A stretch of 21,916 nt of DNA. It comes from JAYRWN01 sp041917975. GTDB taxonomy: Bacteria; Bacteroidota; Bacteroidia; Chitinophagales; Saprospiraceae. The notes beneath the pieces were generated by a model. That model made no database searches. It saw only the letters and a list, made by a program, of their open reading frames with translations, and was not told the origin of the DNA. Made by a program: the position numbers and the translations under genes. Position 1 is the first letter of the stretch; each line of letters begins with the position of its first letter. The DNA lies in assembly GCA_041917975.1 (NCBI GenBank), contig JAYRWN010000118.1:1-21916 (forward strand). The letters are read 5' to 3'. Shown in pieces: positions 1 to 8,524 of this stretch.

Positions 1-87
1 AATCAATTCTATGTGGGTGGTGCCGCAGCTTTTTATAACTAGAAATTAATCACTTAATAGAATGTCATCAAGCTCTAAAAAAACAAT

Positions 88-1833
88 TCACTCAATCAAG
101 GCCAACCCCGACGTGATCAGATTAGCCAGTGAATTATTTTTTTTAGTTAATAATTTTAATCTGGTGTATAACTGAAAACCTAAATCCGGATATTGTTTAT
201 GACACAATTCATATAATTCCAGCAACAATAGCCATTCATCCGCAAATTCGGTCAACGCCTGATGGGTCAATCGTTTTATAGCACTGTTGTCCGGATTGGT
301 TTCCCGCAGCCTGCGGATATTATTATACAATTCCATTTTTGATAATACCCTTGGATCGTTAATGACCGTGTCTGGTGCTGCTGATAAAACGTGATGGTTT
401 AAATCAAAGGAATGTAAGTCTGCAGGACCGGCGAAGGCCGAGACGATGGTTTTGCCGACCGCCAGATTATATCTGCCCCAATCCGGCTGAAATAGAATTT
501 GATCCTGATATTTCACCGTACAGTTTTCGAAAGCGATTAACATGATTTTTCCATAAATATTCCGTGTGCCGGTGATAACTTTTCCTGACACGTCGATGTC
601 ACCTTCGAAGTGCAACTGTATTTTCTGACCTTCCAGAATCTGATAAGCCCTTAAATCTACAGGAGACATATCTTCGATGGCTAAATTAATGCTTTTCAGA
701 TGACCTAAGGCCGTACCATATCCGGTGGGGTACGTATCTGTTCCATGACCGATTAATTCTTTTTCCCGGTAACTTAAAGCCGTTGGTCCACTGGTTTGGA
801 TATAACTTACCTGCCCCTTTGGCGAGGTGATCATATGGGAAAAAATACCGGATATTTGTAGCCCGGTACTGAGCTCTATGGTGCCTAATTGCGCGGATTC
901 GATCAACTTAAGCACGCCAGCGGTGCCTCCGGTCCTTAACGCCATGGTATTGGCAAATTCGTTTAGTACTTCACTCAGGTAGGCAAAGTCCGGAGTGACA
1001 AAAAGTTGTGGCTGGGGGCGGGTAACATCAAAGGATTGTTTGGCCGCCGCTAGGGAATAAGGTATTTTTTTTACCTGGTCCGATAGGCACCATGCACTTT
1101 CACCGATGGAAGAAAGTAGCCCGGCGCCATATATTTTCGGGTTTTCAGGCGTTCCGATTAACCCATATTCTATCGTCCACCAATGCAGGTTTTTTAACTC
1201 CTGTAATTCTGAGGGAGTTCCTAAGTTATTTTGCAACTCGATCACCAGGGTTTCTGCCTCGTGAAGGTCCTCAGGTTTTGATTGGATGTTTTCTTTAAAG
1301 ATGGATAGCGTCCTGACTGCGGTAAATAGCTCACTATCTTTAGCGGAAGAAATGGCTTTGGCTCCAATTTCTCCAAAGCGCCGTAAATATTCGGCATATT
1401 CAGGCACCGCGATCATGGGGGCATGCCCGGCCGATTCATGGATGATATCGGGTGTGGGCGTATATTCAAGGTGCTCTAAAAGTCGTATGTCGGCCGCAAT
1501 CACTAAAACATTATACGCCTGAAATTCCATAAACGCGGCTGAAGGAATTAATCCGTCTACCGTACACGCTGCCCAGCCGATATTTTTTAAGATGCGATTC
1601 ATGCCGTACATGCTGGGTATAGTCTCGGTATCTATCCCCGCCATGTCCAATCCGCGGAGATAAACTTCATAAGCTACCTTGGGCAAAAAAGCCTTATTTT
1701 TTCTCATCACATAGCGCCAAATGGCTTGATCTTCACCGGTATAGTGATGATAATGCTGTGGTAAAATGTATTGCTTTAAATGCTTCGGGAGTTTATCCAG
1801 AATGGGGTTGGAAATAATACCTTCTCTCATCAC
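88..1833 (-). CDS. Aromatic amino acid hydroxylase (phenylalanine 4-monooxygenase family), long form
   Basis: Non-haem iron, tetrahydropterin-dependent hydroxylase, most likely converting phenylalanine to tyrosine in the cytoplasm. The catalytic domain covers about residues 35-305 of 581. The iron site is visible as H132 and H137 in HESAGH and E222 in WWTIEYGL. The family block YGAGLLSSIGE follows at 235-244, and the pterin-side segment GLIPSAAFMEF lies at 94-104. There is no N-terminal ACT domain. Two oddities: 85 residues separate H137 from E222, against 40 in human PAH, so about 45 residues are inserted; and about 275 residues of unrecognised sequence follow the catalytic domain. The frame opens with GTG followed directly by ATG (1830), so either could start translation; a TATATTTG box lies 20 bases upstream. 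Substrate choice (Phe or Trp) is not settled by the sequence. Family assignment is sure. Confidence 0.93.
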   Translation of the reverse strand: MMREGIISNPILDKLPKHLKQYILPQHYHHYTGEDQAIWRYVMRKNKAFLPKVAYEVYLRGLDMAGIDTETIPSMYGMNRILKNIGWAACTVDGLIPSAAFMEFQAYNVLVIAADIRLLEHLEYTPTPDIIHESAGHAPMIAVPEYAEYLRRFGEIGAKAISSAKDSELFTAVRTLSIFKENIQSKPEDLHEAETLVIELQNNLGTPSELQELKNLHWWTIEYGLIGTPENPKIYGAGLLSSIGESAWCLSDQVKKIPYSLAAAKQSFDVTRPQPQLFVTPDFAYLSEVLNEFANTMALRTGGTAGVLKLIESAQLGTIELSTGLQISGIFSHMITSPKGQVSYIQTSGPTALSYREKELIGHGTDTYPTGYGTALGHLKSINLAIEDMSPVDLRAYQILEGQKIQLHFEGDIDVSGKVITGTRNIYGKIMLIAFENCTVKYQDQILFQPDWGRYNLAVGKTIVSAFAGPADLHSFDLNHHVLSAAPDTVINDPRVLSKMELYNNIRRLRETNPDNSAIKRLTHQALTEFADEWLLLLELYELCHKQYPDLGFQLYTRLKLLTKKNNSLANLITSGLALIE

Positions 1834-1853
1834 GGTTAGAGGTTATTACACCA

Positions 1854-1861
1854 CAAATATA
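1854..1861 (-). promoter_or_regulatory. Bacteroidota -7 promoter box (TATATTTG) of the hydroxylase gene
   Basis: On the minus strand the bases read TATATTTG, a perfect match to the Bacteroidota sigma factor -7 consensus TAnnTTTG. It ends 20 bases before the GTG/ATG start of the hydroxylase, giving a short leader. No TTG is found at the usual -33 distance, so only half the promoter is seen. Confidence 0.5.
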
Positions 1862-1938
1862 CCTTAAAGATGTTTGTTGGCCCGGGGAGCTTCAGAGGGA
1901 CCCAATAGGGGTCGTAGTAGAATAACCTGAGGCAAGCA

Positions 1939-3315
1939 TTAGAATTGTTTTAATGACCAGATGGTATAACTTTTGGCGGGAGTTTCCAGCATGACTAAGC
2001 CATCCGGGTTAGTCTGAATGGTCTTACCTGTGTTTTCTGAGTAATCAAATAAAGTCGCCTCCTTATACGTGGTTAATACTTCTTTTCTTTTAGTTACGGT
2101 ACTGTTGTTTATCGCCACGATCAAACCCGGCGAGCCCAATCTCTGAGCGATGTAATAATCGGAGTCCACATAAAGCAGGGAAAACGTGCCTTTGGCCAGG
2201 GTGCGGTTGATTAAAATAAGGCGGTCCAGACTTGGTTTGGCAAGCTGTGATTCATAATCCAGATAGAAGATACAAGGGTATCCCGCGTGAGTGAGAATAT
2301 AGGCATAGGCGAGGAGTTTATTTTTTGCTGAGCCAATCCGGTTGCCCTCGTTACTGTCCTTTTCCGTATCGTGATTGGCTACGAAGGTTACACTGTGATC
2401 CGGAGCAACTTTATACAGGGCATTTTTTTCGGCCAACAGACGCAGATTGTTACCATCAAAGGCTTGTTCCAGATTATAAAAATTAGCAAAATCAAAAGCT
2501 CGAGCTCCGGTTTGATCGACCCAATTTTTTAGGTACCCGGTGTTGCCATCCCAGGCTTCCAGCACAGCAAATCCACCTACGGCAGACAGCCAGGATTTTA
2601 TTACGTCCGGGGCAAATCCTTTGACGTAGTCAAATCGCCAACCATCAAAGCGCAGGGTGTTTTTGTAATATTTGGCCACGGAAGAGTCGGAGGTCCAAAA
2701 CCACTCCTGGACATGCGGTTGATCATGGCAAATATCCTGTTCTTCAAAAAATAATGCTTCGGCATCATTAGCATGAATATCGTTGGGATGAAAATCTTTA
2801 AAGGTGCGGGGAAACCGGCCGGACCTGGGCTTGAATGACGTGTAAGAGTTTTTATTGCGAAAGGGATTAAATTCCAGGTCACCCCCGCTGTTGTGGTTCA
2901 AAACAATGTCCGCAATGACTTCCACGCCTTGACTATGTGCTTTGGAAATTAAACTTTCCAATTCAGTGCGTGAGCCAAAACGTGTTTCTGTGGTACCCAT
3001 CTGGTTATAGTCGCCAAAATCGAAATAATCCATCGGATCGTATCCCATGGAAAATCCTCCGGAGGCACCTTTAGCCGCGGGAGGCAGCCAGATACGATCT
3101 ACACCTATTGTCTTCCAGGTATCTATTTTAGATGAAATTGTGTTCCACCAATCCCCTCGGGGTTCTACATCCCAATAAAACGCCTGCATCATCACACCAC
3201 CGGATGGTTCTATGGTGTTCAAATCTACGGCCGGGCCTGTATCCGGGGTCTGGTCTGTTTTGGTGCAAGCGAATATTAATACGGCGAATAAAAAGCAAGT
3301 GCAGAATTTGGACAT
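1939..3315 (-). CDS. Alpha-amylase, GH13 (archaeal-like GH13_7 type), predicted lipoprotein
   Basis: Predicted endo-acting alpha-1,4-glucan hydrolase of 458 residues, anchored in a membrane and probably facing the periplasm or outside. The N-terminus is a short hydrophobic signal ending in IFAC, with C17 as the likely lipidated cysteine, followed by a polar linker. All GH13 regions are present: region I DIVLNH (136-141), region II GWRFDYVKG with nucleophile D229, region III VLEAWD with acid/base E253, and region IV FVANHD with D316. Segments such as GGVMMQAFYWDV, GGFSMGYDPMDYFD and GGDLEFNPF resemble, from memory, Pyrococcus alpha-amylase (GH13_7) far more than typical Bacteroidota SusG/SusA enzymes. 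The match runs almost to the C-terminus. There is no T9SS tail and no susC/susD gene nearby. It lies 105 bases upstream of the hydroxylase on the same strand. Confidence 0.93.
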   Translation of the reverse strand: MSKFCTCFLFAVLIFACTKTDQTPDTGPAVDLNTIEPSGGVMMQAFYWDVEPRGDWWNTISSKIDTWKTIGVDRIWLPPAAKGASGGFSMGYDPMDYFDFGDYNQMGTTETRFGSRTELESLISKAHSQGVEVIADIVLNHNSGGDLEFNPFRNKNSYTSFKPRSGRFPRTFKDFHPNDIHANDAEALFFEEQDICHDQPHVQEWFWTSDSSVAKYYKNTLRFDGWRFDYVKGFAPDVIKSWLSAVGGFAVLEAWDGNTGYLKNWVDQTGARAFDFANFYNLEQAFDGNNLRLLAEKNALYKVAPDHSVTFVANHDTEKDSNEGNRIGSAKNKLLAYAYILTHAGYPCIFYLDYESQLAKPSLDRLILINRTLAKGTFSLLYVDSDYYIAQRLGSPGLIVAINNSTVTKRKEVLTTYKEATLFDYSENTGKTIQTNPDGLVMLETPAKSYTIWSLKQF

Positions 3316-3672
3316 GAGCAGAGTTATTTTATGCTGGTGGGATCAGATGTTTATACCTGGGATAAAATTAAGATAAAAAGATGGATATCATCCTTGCTCA
3401 GAGGACGTTGATAACAAGGACCACCCTCTGGCGCAGAAATGACGACATAATATCTGCTGGATTAACACCTTCTGCAAGTCAGGACACATGATCAGGGGTA
3501 ATGCTGGCAATGGAATAATCGTCTAAAAATTGGTTTGGCGAAACGAAAACTATTTTACTGTCGCCAACAAATAACATCAAAATGGATACCAGCAACTTAA
3601 TTCGTATACTGTGAATGGTCAGCATTTTTCCGGAAAGGACCTAATGGCTGATCCTAATTCTATCGGATGACA
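3316..3672. other. Gene-poor intergenic stretch
   Basis: This 357-base gap lies between the amylase start and the permease stop. I see no RNA gene, clear terminator or repeat in it. The only coding signal is a 48-codon minus-strand ORF, listed separately. Confidence 0.5.
3479..3625 (-). CDS. Possible small hypothetical ORF (48 aa), weakly supported
   Basis: A minus-strand ATG ORF of 48 codons starts MLTIHSIRIKLLVSILMLFV, which looks like a short basic-hydrophobic signal or anchor segment, and ends with TGA. After that stop the same frame stays open for another 27 codons, so it could be the remnant of a longer decayed gene. No ribosome binding site, promoter box or family resemblance is visible. 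Chance is a real alternative. Confidence 0.15.
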   Translation of the reverse strand: MLTIHSIRIKLLVSILMLFVGDSKIVFVSPNQFLDDYSIASITPDHVS

Positions 3673-4449
3673 TTAGATTACGCCTGCGGCCAACAAAAGG
3701 CCAATAATTATGAGCAATAACCCTACCAAACGCTGAATAAAAGTTAGGGTCACTTTACGCAATAATTTATTGCCAGTGTAGGCGCCGGCGATAGCAAAAA
3801 AAGAAGTACTTACTACCAATGGCCAGGAGGTGCCCAAACCTGAAGTTGCAAAGTGGGATGAATACACGGAGAGCCGGGTCAAATCCACCATTATGGCGAT
3901 GAATACTCCGGTGGCAATAAAGGCTTCTTTGGACAATCCTGTTTTGATCAAAAACATACTGCGTAAGGCGCCCTGATGGCCGGACAACCCTCCAAAAAAA
4001 CCACTGAGCAGGCCTCCTAAAATCAGTTTGTTCCGCCCGAATTGAATTTTTTGAAACGCCGGTAAAATTTCCAGCAGGGCAAAAATGATTAATAAACAAC
4101 CGATGATAAATTTTACCGGCGATACGTCCACCTGCTTGGAGGCCAACGAATAATCGAACAGAGGCGGGAGTTCAGAAATTTGCAGCAGGCACCACGCTCC
4201 CAGCAGGGCTGCCAGAACAGCCGGAAGACCAAAGCGCCATAATACGCTCTTGTCCGCATGACGCCCGACCAAAACCAGTTTAAACAAATTATTTACAAAA
4301 TGTACGACGGCGGTTAAAGCAATAGCCACATCGACCGGGAAAAACAAAATAAATACCGGTGTCAGTAAAGTTCCCAGACCAAAACCTGAAAAAAAGGTAA
4401 GTAAAGAGGCTAAAAAAGCCACTAGTCCTAATACGGCATATGCAATCAT
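3673..4449 (-). CDS. TauE/SafE family (DUF81) membrane permease
   Basis: Inner-membrane protein of 258 residues with about eight hydrophobic segments arranged as two related halves, as in the sulfite/sulfoacetate exporter family. The first half has the glycine-rich segment SGFGLGTLLTP (21-31) and the second half has GGLLSGFFGGLSGHQG (145-160). Both match the family's duplicated G-rich motif. Family members move sulfite, organosulfonates or other small anions; no substrate can be named here. I chose the ATG at 4449 because the protein then begins directly with the first helix. A TTG at 4491 would add 14 polar residues, but that TTG coincides with a -33 promoter element. It is divergent from the GT-C gene at 4561. 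Confidence 0.85.
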   Translation of the reverse strand: MIAYAVLGLVAFLASLLTFFSGFGLGTLLTPVFILFFPVDVAIALTAVVHFVNNLFKLVLVGRHADKSVLWRFGLPAVLAALLGAWCLLQISELPPLFDYSLASKQVDVSPVKFIIGCLLIIFALLEILPAFQKIQFGRNKLILGGLLSGFFGGLSGHQGALRSMFLIKTGLSKEAFIATGVFIAIMVDLTRLSVYSSHFATSGLGTSWPLVVSTSFFAIAGAYTGNKLLRKVTLTFIQRLVGLLLIIIGLLLAAGVI

Positions 4450-4460
4450 AACTATAAATT

Positions 4461-4491
4461 TAAATGTATTAATTTCTTTTGCCTTTGACAA
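4461..4491 (-). promoter_or_regulatory. Putative promoter of the TauE-like gene (TTG - 20 nt - TACATTTA)
   Basis: The minus strand shows TTG at 4491-4489 and, 20 bases later, TACATTTA (4468-4461), a 7 of 8 match to TAnnTTTG at the spacing typical of Bacteroidota promoters. It would give a very short leader before the ATG at 4449, and it argues against use of the TTG as a start codon. Confidence 0.4.
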
Positions 4492-4560
4492 TAAAATGCG
4501 AGAGATCCTATTTTGGAATGATATTAGCTTTTTTTATCAGATAATCTTTAGATCTCTGAC

Positions 4561-6402
4561 ATGAGTAAACCTGTAAAGAAAAGGAGACAAGCCCCGGCGT
4601 CTTCAGTCCAAGCGCAAACGTGGTGGTATGCCACCGGTATCTTTGCCCTGGCGGTAGTGCTGTACGCTAATACGTTTCGGCATGGCTACGTGTTGGATGA
4701 CGATCTGGTGTGTGCGAAAAACACTTATGTCCAGGAAGGAATAAGTGGTATGGGGAAAATATTCAGCCACTCCTGGTATCATGGATTTACCGGAGTAGAA
4801 GACCGCTATTACCGCCCGGTGATGCTGACCTCTTTGGCGATAGACAACACCATGTTTGGCCCAGACAGTCACCATGTGATTAATGTGCTTATTTACGGGG
4901 TTAGCTGTGCCTTGTTGTATGTATTATGGGTTTATTTGGTAGGGCATGTTTATACGTGGCTGCCCTTGGTCGCAGCATTGTTATTTGCTGCTCATCCACT
5001 GCATACGGAAGTGGTGGCCAACATCAAGAGCCGTGACGAGTTATTGGCCTTGTTTTTTTTGGTGCTGATGTTGTGGGGCCTGGTCAAAGGGCAAAAAGAA
5101 GCCGCGAGAGGATGGTGGATCCTGGCTGCTGGTTCTTTCACTCTGGCTTTATTTACCAAAGAATCTGCATTGACCTTTTTAGGTTTGGTCCCGGTCACAC
5201 TTTATTTTTTCACTTCAGCGACCTGGAAAAGGATGGCCCTGGTGACGGGTGTAGCTGCGGTTATTACGGTGATCTTTTTAATGATCCGTAGTCAGATCGT
5301 CTTAGCGGATCCTACACCATTCACCATCACGGATAACAGTTTGATCGCCATTAACTCTAAAAGTATGCAGGTCGCCACGGCGGTGAGTATGCTAGGTCGT
5401 TATGTGTATTTGTTATTATGGCCGGTAAAGTTAAGTTTTGACTATTCTTTCGCCCAAATTCCGGCGGTAACATGGTGGCATTGGAGTACTTTACTGACCC
5501 TGCTGGTGCTGGCAGGGATGATATATGTGGTATGGCGGGGATGGCGGTCGCGTACCTTGCCGGCTTATGCCATCATTTGGATGGCGATTACGTTTGCCGT
5601 GACGTCTAACCTATTCTTCATCAGCGGTGCTACCTTCGCCGAACGCTTTATGTTCATTCCCAGTGCCGGATTTTGTCTTTTGGTAGCTTGGGCCGGGGAG
5701 TTCATGGTGCGCAAAGCGCCGGTCCGTTTCCTGAAGCCGGCAACCGTCTTACTGGTGGTCGTCCTTGGTGGCTATGGGTTAAGAACAGTTCTAAGGAACG
5801 CCGATTGGAAAAATGACTTTACCCTGTTTAGTACCGGTATCCATACGGTGCCAAACAGCAGCCGCACCCATAGTTTTTACGGCAAAAGCCGCTACGATCT
5901 GGCATTGACCGCCACACCCACAGAAAAACAAAATCTCCTCGATGAGGCCATAAAACATTTCCAACACAGCTTGTCCATTCATCCGGGTTTTAATGAGACC
6001 TATCATCATCTGGCCCAAGCCTATGAAACAGCCGGTCGCACACCGGAAGCTGCTCGGGCTTATGAACAGGCGATACAAGTGGATTCCACCTATTTTCCGG
6101 CCATGGTCAATGTGGCCAATATATACTATCAGCAGGGTAATTATGCTCAAGCCGTGTCCAGCCTGGAACGGGCCTGGCGCTTGCGCCCTGATCACCCCTT
6201 GATCAACCGGCATCTGGGGAGGTCTTATCAGCAAAACAAACAGTACCCGGAAGCCATTGCGCGATATAAACACGTGCTAAGCTTGGAGCGCAGTGAAGAA
6301 AACTTGGGTAACCTGGTCAATGTATACCGTGAGCTGGGGCAGATCGATACCGCCATTTATTACGACCAGCAGATCAAAGCTCTGCGCGGAGAAGTGCGCT
6401 AG
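4561..6402 (+). CDS. TMTC-like GT-C glycosyltransferase family membrane protein with C-terminal TPRs
   Basis: Polytopic membrane protein of 613 residues with a TPR tail. The N-terminal loop after helix 1 carries VLDDDLV (D46-D48), the acidic motif of GT-C enzymes that use lipid-linked sugars. Further marks of the TMTC/DUF1736 family follow: YYRPVMLTSLAID (83-95), AAHPLHTEVVANIKSRDELLA (143-163), PVKLSFDYS (288-296) and AERFMFIPSAG (360-370). About ten to eleven hydrophobic helices end near residue 410. Residues about 440-610 hold three to four TPRs, for example AIKHFQHSLSIHPGF, AARAYEQAIQVDSTY and AVSSLERAWRLRPDH. Animal TMTC proteins are O-mannosyltransferases; bacterial members are inferred to glycosylate proteins or envelope polymers, but activity and acceptor are unknown here. 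The next gene downstream is a secreted protein on the same strand, 166 bases away. Confidence 0.85.
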   Translation: MSKPVKKRRQAPASSVQAQTWWYATGIFALAVVLYANTFRHGYVLDDDLVCAKNTYVQEGISGMGKIFSHSWYHGFTGVEDRYYRPVMLTSLAIDNTMFGPDSHHVINVLIYGVSCALLYVLWVYLVGHVYTWLPLVAALLFAAHPLHTEVVANIKSRDELLALFFLVLMLWGLVKGQKEAARGWWILAAGSFTLALFTKESALTFLGLVPVTLYFFTSATWKRMALVTGVAAVITVIFLMIRSQIVLADPTPFTITDNSLIAINSKSMQVATAVSMLGRYVYLLLWPVKLSFDYSFAQIPAVTWWHWSTLLTLLVLAGMIYVVWRGWRSRTLPAYAIIWMAITFAVTSNLFFISGATFAERFMFIPSAGFCLLVAWAGEFMVRKAPVRFLKPATVLLVVVLGGYGLRTVLRNADWKNDFTLFSTGIHTVPNSSRTHSFYGKSRYDLALTATPTEKQNLLDEAIKHFQHSLSIHPGFNETYHHLAQAYETAGRTPEAARAYEQAIQVDSTYFPAMVNVANIYYQQGNYAQAVSSLERAWRLRPDHPLINRHLGRSYQQNKQYPEAIARYKHVLSLERSEENLGNLVNVYRELGQIDTAIYYDQQIKALRGEVR

Positions 6403-6568
6403 AGCCTTTCTGTGTTGAGGCAAAAATTGGATAAAAAAAACATTATGTATTCTTTTCAAGCCAATAAAATCCACACTTTAACGTTTTAGCTAACATTAAG
6501 GCAGATGGGACATGAATAAATTCTCTATTTTCGCCTTTCATGTGATTAAATAATAACCTGTATTTATT

Positions 6569-8455
6569 ATGAAAAAAAATATTTTACTCCTTTCATTAGT
6601 TACCTTCTTTTTTTCAGGCCTGTATGCCCAACCGGCCAGCAATATCGTCTACATTTTTGGAGGGCCAGGCAATCCAAATAGTGAATTTGCCGGAGGCTTA
6701 AACGATTGGTCAGCACCGGCCGGCAGAGCTAATAATGCTAACGACGCTGATGCCCGCTGGACCTTTACCGCAGCCGGTTCAGGAAAAGGTGCTTACTGGG
6801 GTGAACGCACCGGAATCAATTCGCCTTCCAAAGCCAACGGCGCGATGATTTTTGACTCCGATTTTTTAGATAACGCCGGCGTAGAAGGGGCTTTTAAAAC
6901 TGGAGTGGCACCATTTCCTCAGACCGCCAGTCTGATTTCGCCAGCCTTTAATTGTACCGGACGTACTTCAGTCTTTGTGCGCTTTAATCAATATGTGCGC
7001 AATTTTAACGCCATTCATACCCTGGACGTCAGTACGGACGGCGGTACCACCTGGGTGCGGGATACCATCAACGAGGACTTTGAAAATTTCAATGATGAAA
7101 GTGAAGAGAATAACGTACAAATCATCGACATCAGCAACGTGGCTGCCAATAAAGCAAATGTCAGAATTCGGTTTACGTTCTCCGGAGACTATTATTTCTG
7201 GATAATCGATGACGTCTATGTGATCGAACAACCGGATTATGACCTGCGAACGACTACCTATTTTTTTCCGCTTAATTATGCTACCCCAGTGTCCCAGATT
7301 GTCACCGATACGTCTACGTTCCGTTTGGATTTTATCAATGCCGGCAGTCAGCCCTTATCGGACATTCAGCTAAAAGTGAATATCAATAAACTGGATGAAA
7401 ACGGCATAGGCGAGTTGGTTTATGCAGATTCCACTACCGTGGTGAACATCGGCGCCGGAGATAATGAGGTAGCGATTGACTTCCCCGGCACACTTGTCCC
7501 CGATAAATTTACAGCCGGATTTTACCGCTTGCGTTATGAAGCCAACGTGCGCGGGCAGCAGGATTATAATCCCACGGACAATTTTCATGATGTCATCTTC
7601 CGGGTGAGTCAGCAAACCTTTGCCAAAGAAGACGGGGCACATTTTGGGAGTGTCCTTGACGAAGAAATCGTGGTGGGTAATGTCTATCGCACCGCCACCA
7701 GTTGGCCCTCCAATACCGCATTTAAAGCCACCAATGTATCAATACAAATAGCTGTGGATGAGGATGAGGGAAAGATGTTAAACGGGAAAAATGTTGTGGT
7801 TAATCTGGTGGAAGTTATAGACAGTGTTGCGCAAAATTGGGCTAGAATTGATCCTGATAAAGGGCTGACCGCAGACAATGGCCAACTAAAAGTGACCGGA
7901 ATAGGAACTTATTCGTTTTCCAGTGCGGATCAGTCTTTTGATAATCTGGCGATAGAATTATCTGATTTCAGCACCTTTGAGCCAGGAGTAAATTTAAAAC
8001 CTGGAAAATCCTACATTGCCGCGGTGGTAATAAAAGACCCTGAATTGATCGTGGGAATCAATCCCAAATACCGTTACGAATTTGTTTCGACAGTAGCATT
8101 TTATCAAGGTCGCTGGTTTTTATTAGGCTTTGGAGTGGAAAGAAATGCTGCCATCCGCTTAATCATCGAAATGACCACGCGGACTGACGAGGTGGCCCTG
8201 CCTGAGCATAATGTAAAGATTTATCCGAACCCTACAGCCCAGGATATCAAAGTAGACCTGAACTTTGATCAAGCCAGTGACGGCATCGTCGTTCTGGCCG
8301 ATCTGAGCGGTCGGGTTATCGACATAAAAGAATTTAAGGGTACGGTCAACCGCTCTTATCAATGGAGCATGCAACACCATCCAGCGGGGACTTACCTGGT
8401 GCGGGTGGCTACGGCCGCCGGTTCCAAGACCACTAAAGTCCTGGTGCAGAAGTAA
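6569..8455 (+). CDS. Secreted T9SS type A sorting-domain protein with a choice-of-anchor-like domain
   Basis: Exported protein of 628 residues. The signal peptide is about residues 1-20 (MKKNILLLSLVTFFFSGLYA, cleavage before Q21). Residues about 90-220 form a beta-rich jelly-roll resembling the choice-of-anchor J/MAM-like module, with STDGGTTWVRDT and a closing FWIIDDVYV. Residues about 225-345 look like an Ig/CARDB-type beta domain. The C-terminus (about 548-628) is a T9SS type A sorting domain: VKIYPNPTAQD, then VLADLSGRVI, and PAGTYLVRV before a basic end. This marks it for the type IX secretion system and attachment to, or release from, the cell surface. No catalytic motif is evident, so the function is unknown; adhesion or surface structure is possible. 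The hairpin terminator directly after the stop suggests its transcript ends there. Confidence 0.88.
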   Translation: MKKNILLLSLVTFFFSGLYAQPASNIVYIFGGPGNPNSEFAGGLNDWSAPAGRANNANDADARWTFTAAGSGKGAYWGERTGINSPSKANGAMIFDSDFLDNAGVEGAFKTGVAPFPQTASLISPAFNCTGRTSVFVRFNQYVRNFNAIHTLDVSTDGGTTWVRDTINEDFENFNDESEENNVQIIDISNVAANKANVRIRFTFSGDYYFWIIDDVYVIEQPDYDLRTTTYFFPLNYATPVSQIVTDTSTFRLDFINAGSQPLSDIQLKVNINKLDENGIGELVYADSTTVVNIGAGDNEVAIDFPGTLVPDKFTAGFYRLRYEANVRGQQDYNPTDNFHDVIFRVSQQTFAKEDGAHFGSVLDEEIVVGNVYRTATSWPSNTAFKATNVSIQIAVDEDEGKMLNGKNVVVNLVEVIDSVAQNWARIDPDKGLTADNGQLKVTGIGTYSFSSADQSFDNLAIELSDFSTFEPGVNLKPGKSYIAAVVIKDPELIVGINPKYRYEFVSTVAFYQGRWFLLGFGVERNAAIRLIIEMTTRTDEVALPEHNVKIYPNPTAQDIKVDLNFDQASDGIVVLADLSGRVIDIKEFKGTVNRSYQWSMQHHPAGTYLVRVATAAGSKTTKVLVQK

Positions 8456-8482
8456 GTATTTGCTTGGATTTACATAAACAAG

Positions 8483-8521
8483 AAGCCTGTTTTTTCGGTG
8501 ACGAAACGACAGGCTTTTTTT
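8483..8521 (+). terminator. Rho-independent terminator after the T9SS protein gene
   Basis: AAGCCTGT at 8483-8490 pairs with ACAGGCTT at 8509-8516. An inner stem TTTCG/CGAAA (8493-8497 with 8502-8506) closes a GTGA loop. Seven T residues follow (8515-8521). It lies 28 bases after the stop codon. Confidence 0.85.
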
Positions 8522-8524
8522 ATT

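Noticed and set aside
1899..1913. GACCC/GGGTC hairpin between the amylase and hydroxylase genes
   Set aside because: A 5-bp stem without a T-run on either strand; not a convincing terminator.
6569..8455. Three Bacteroidota O-glycosylation sequons (DTI 165-167, DST 287-289, DSV 418-420) in the T9SS protein next to the GT-C gene
   Set aside because: About two to three such D-S/T-x triplets are expected by chance in 628 residues, so they are no evidence that this protein is an acceptor.
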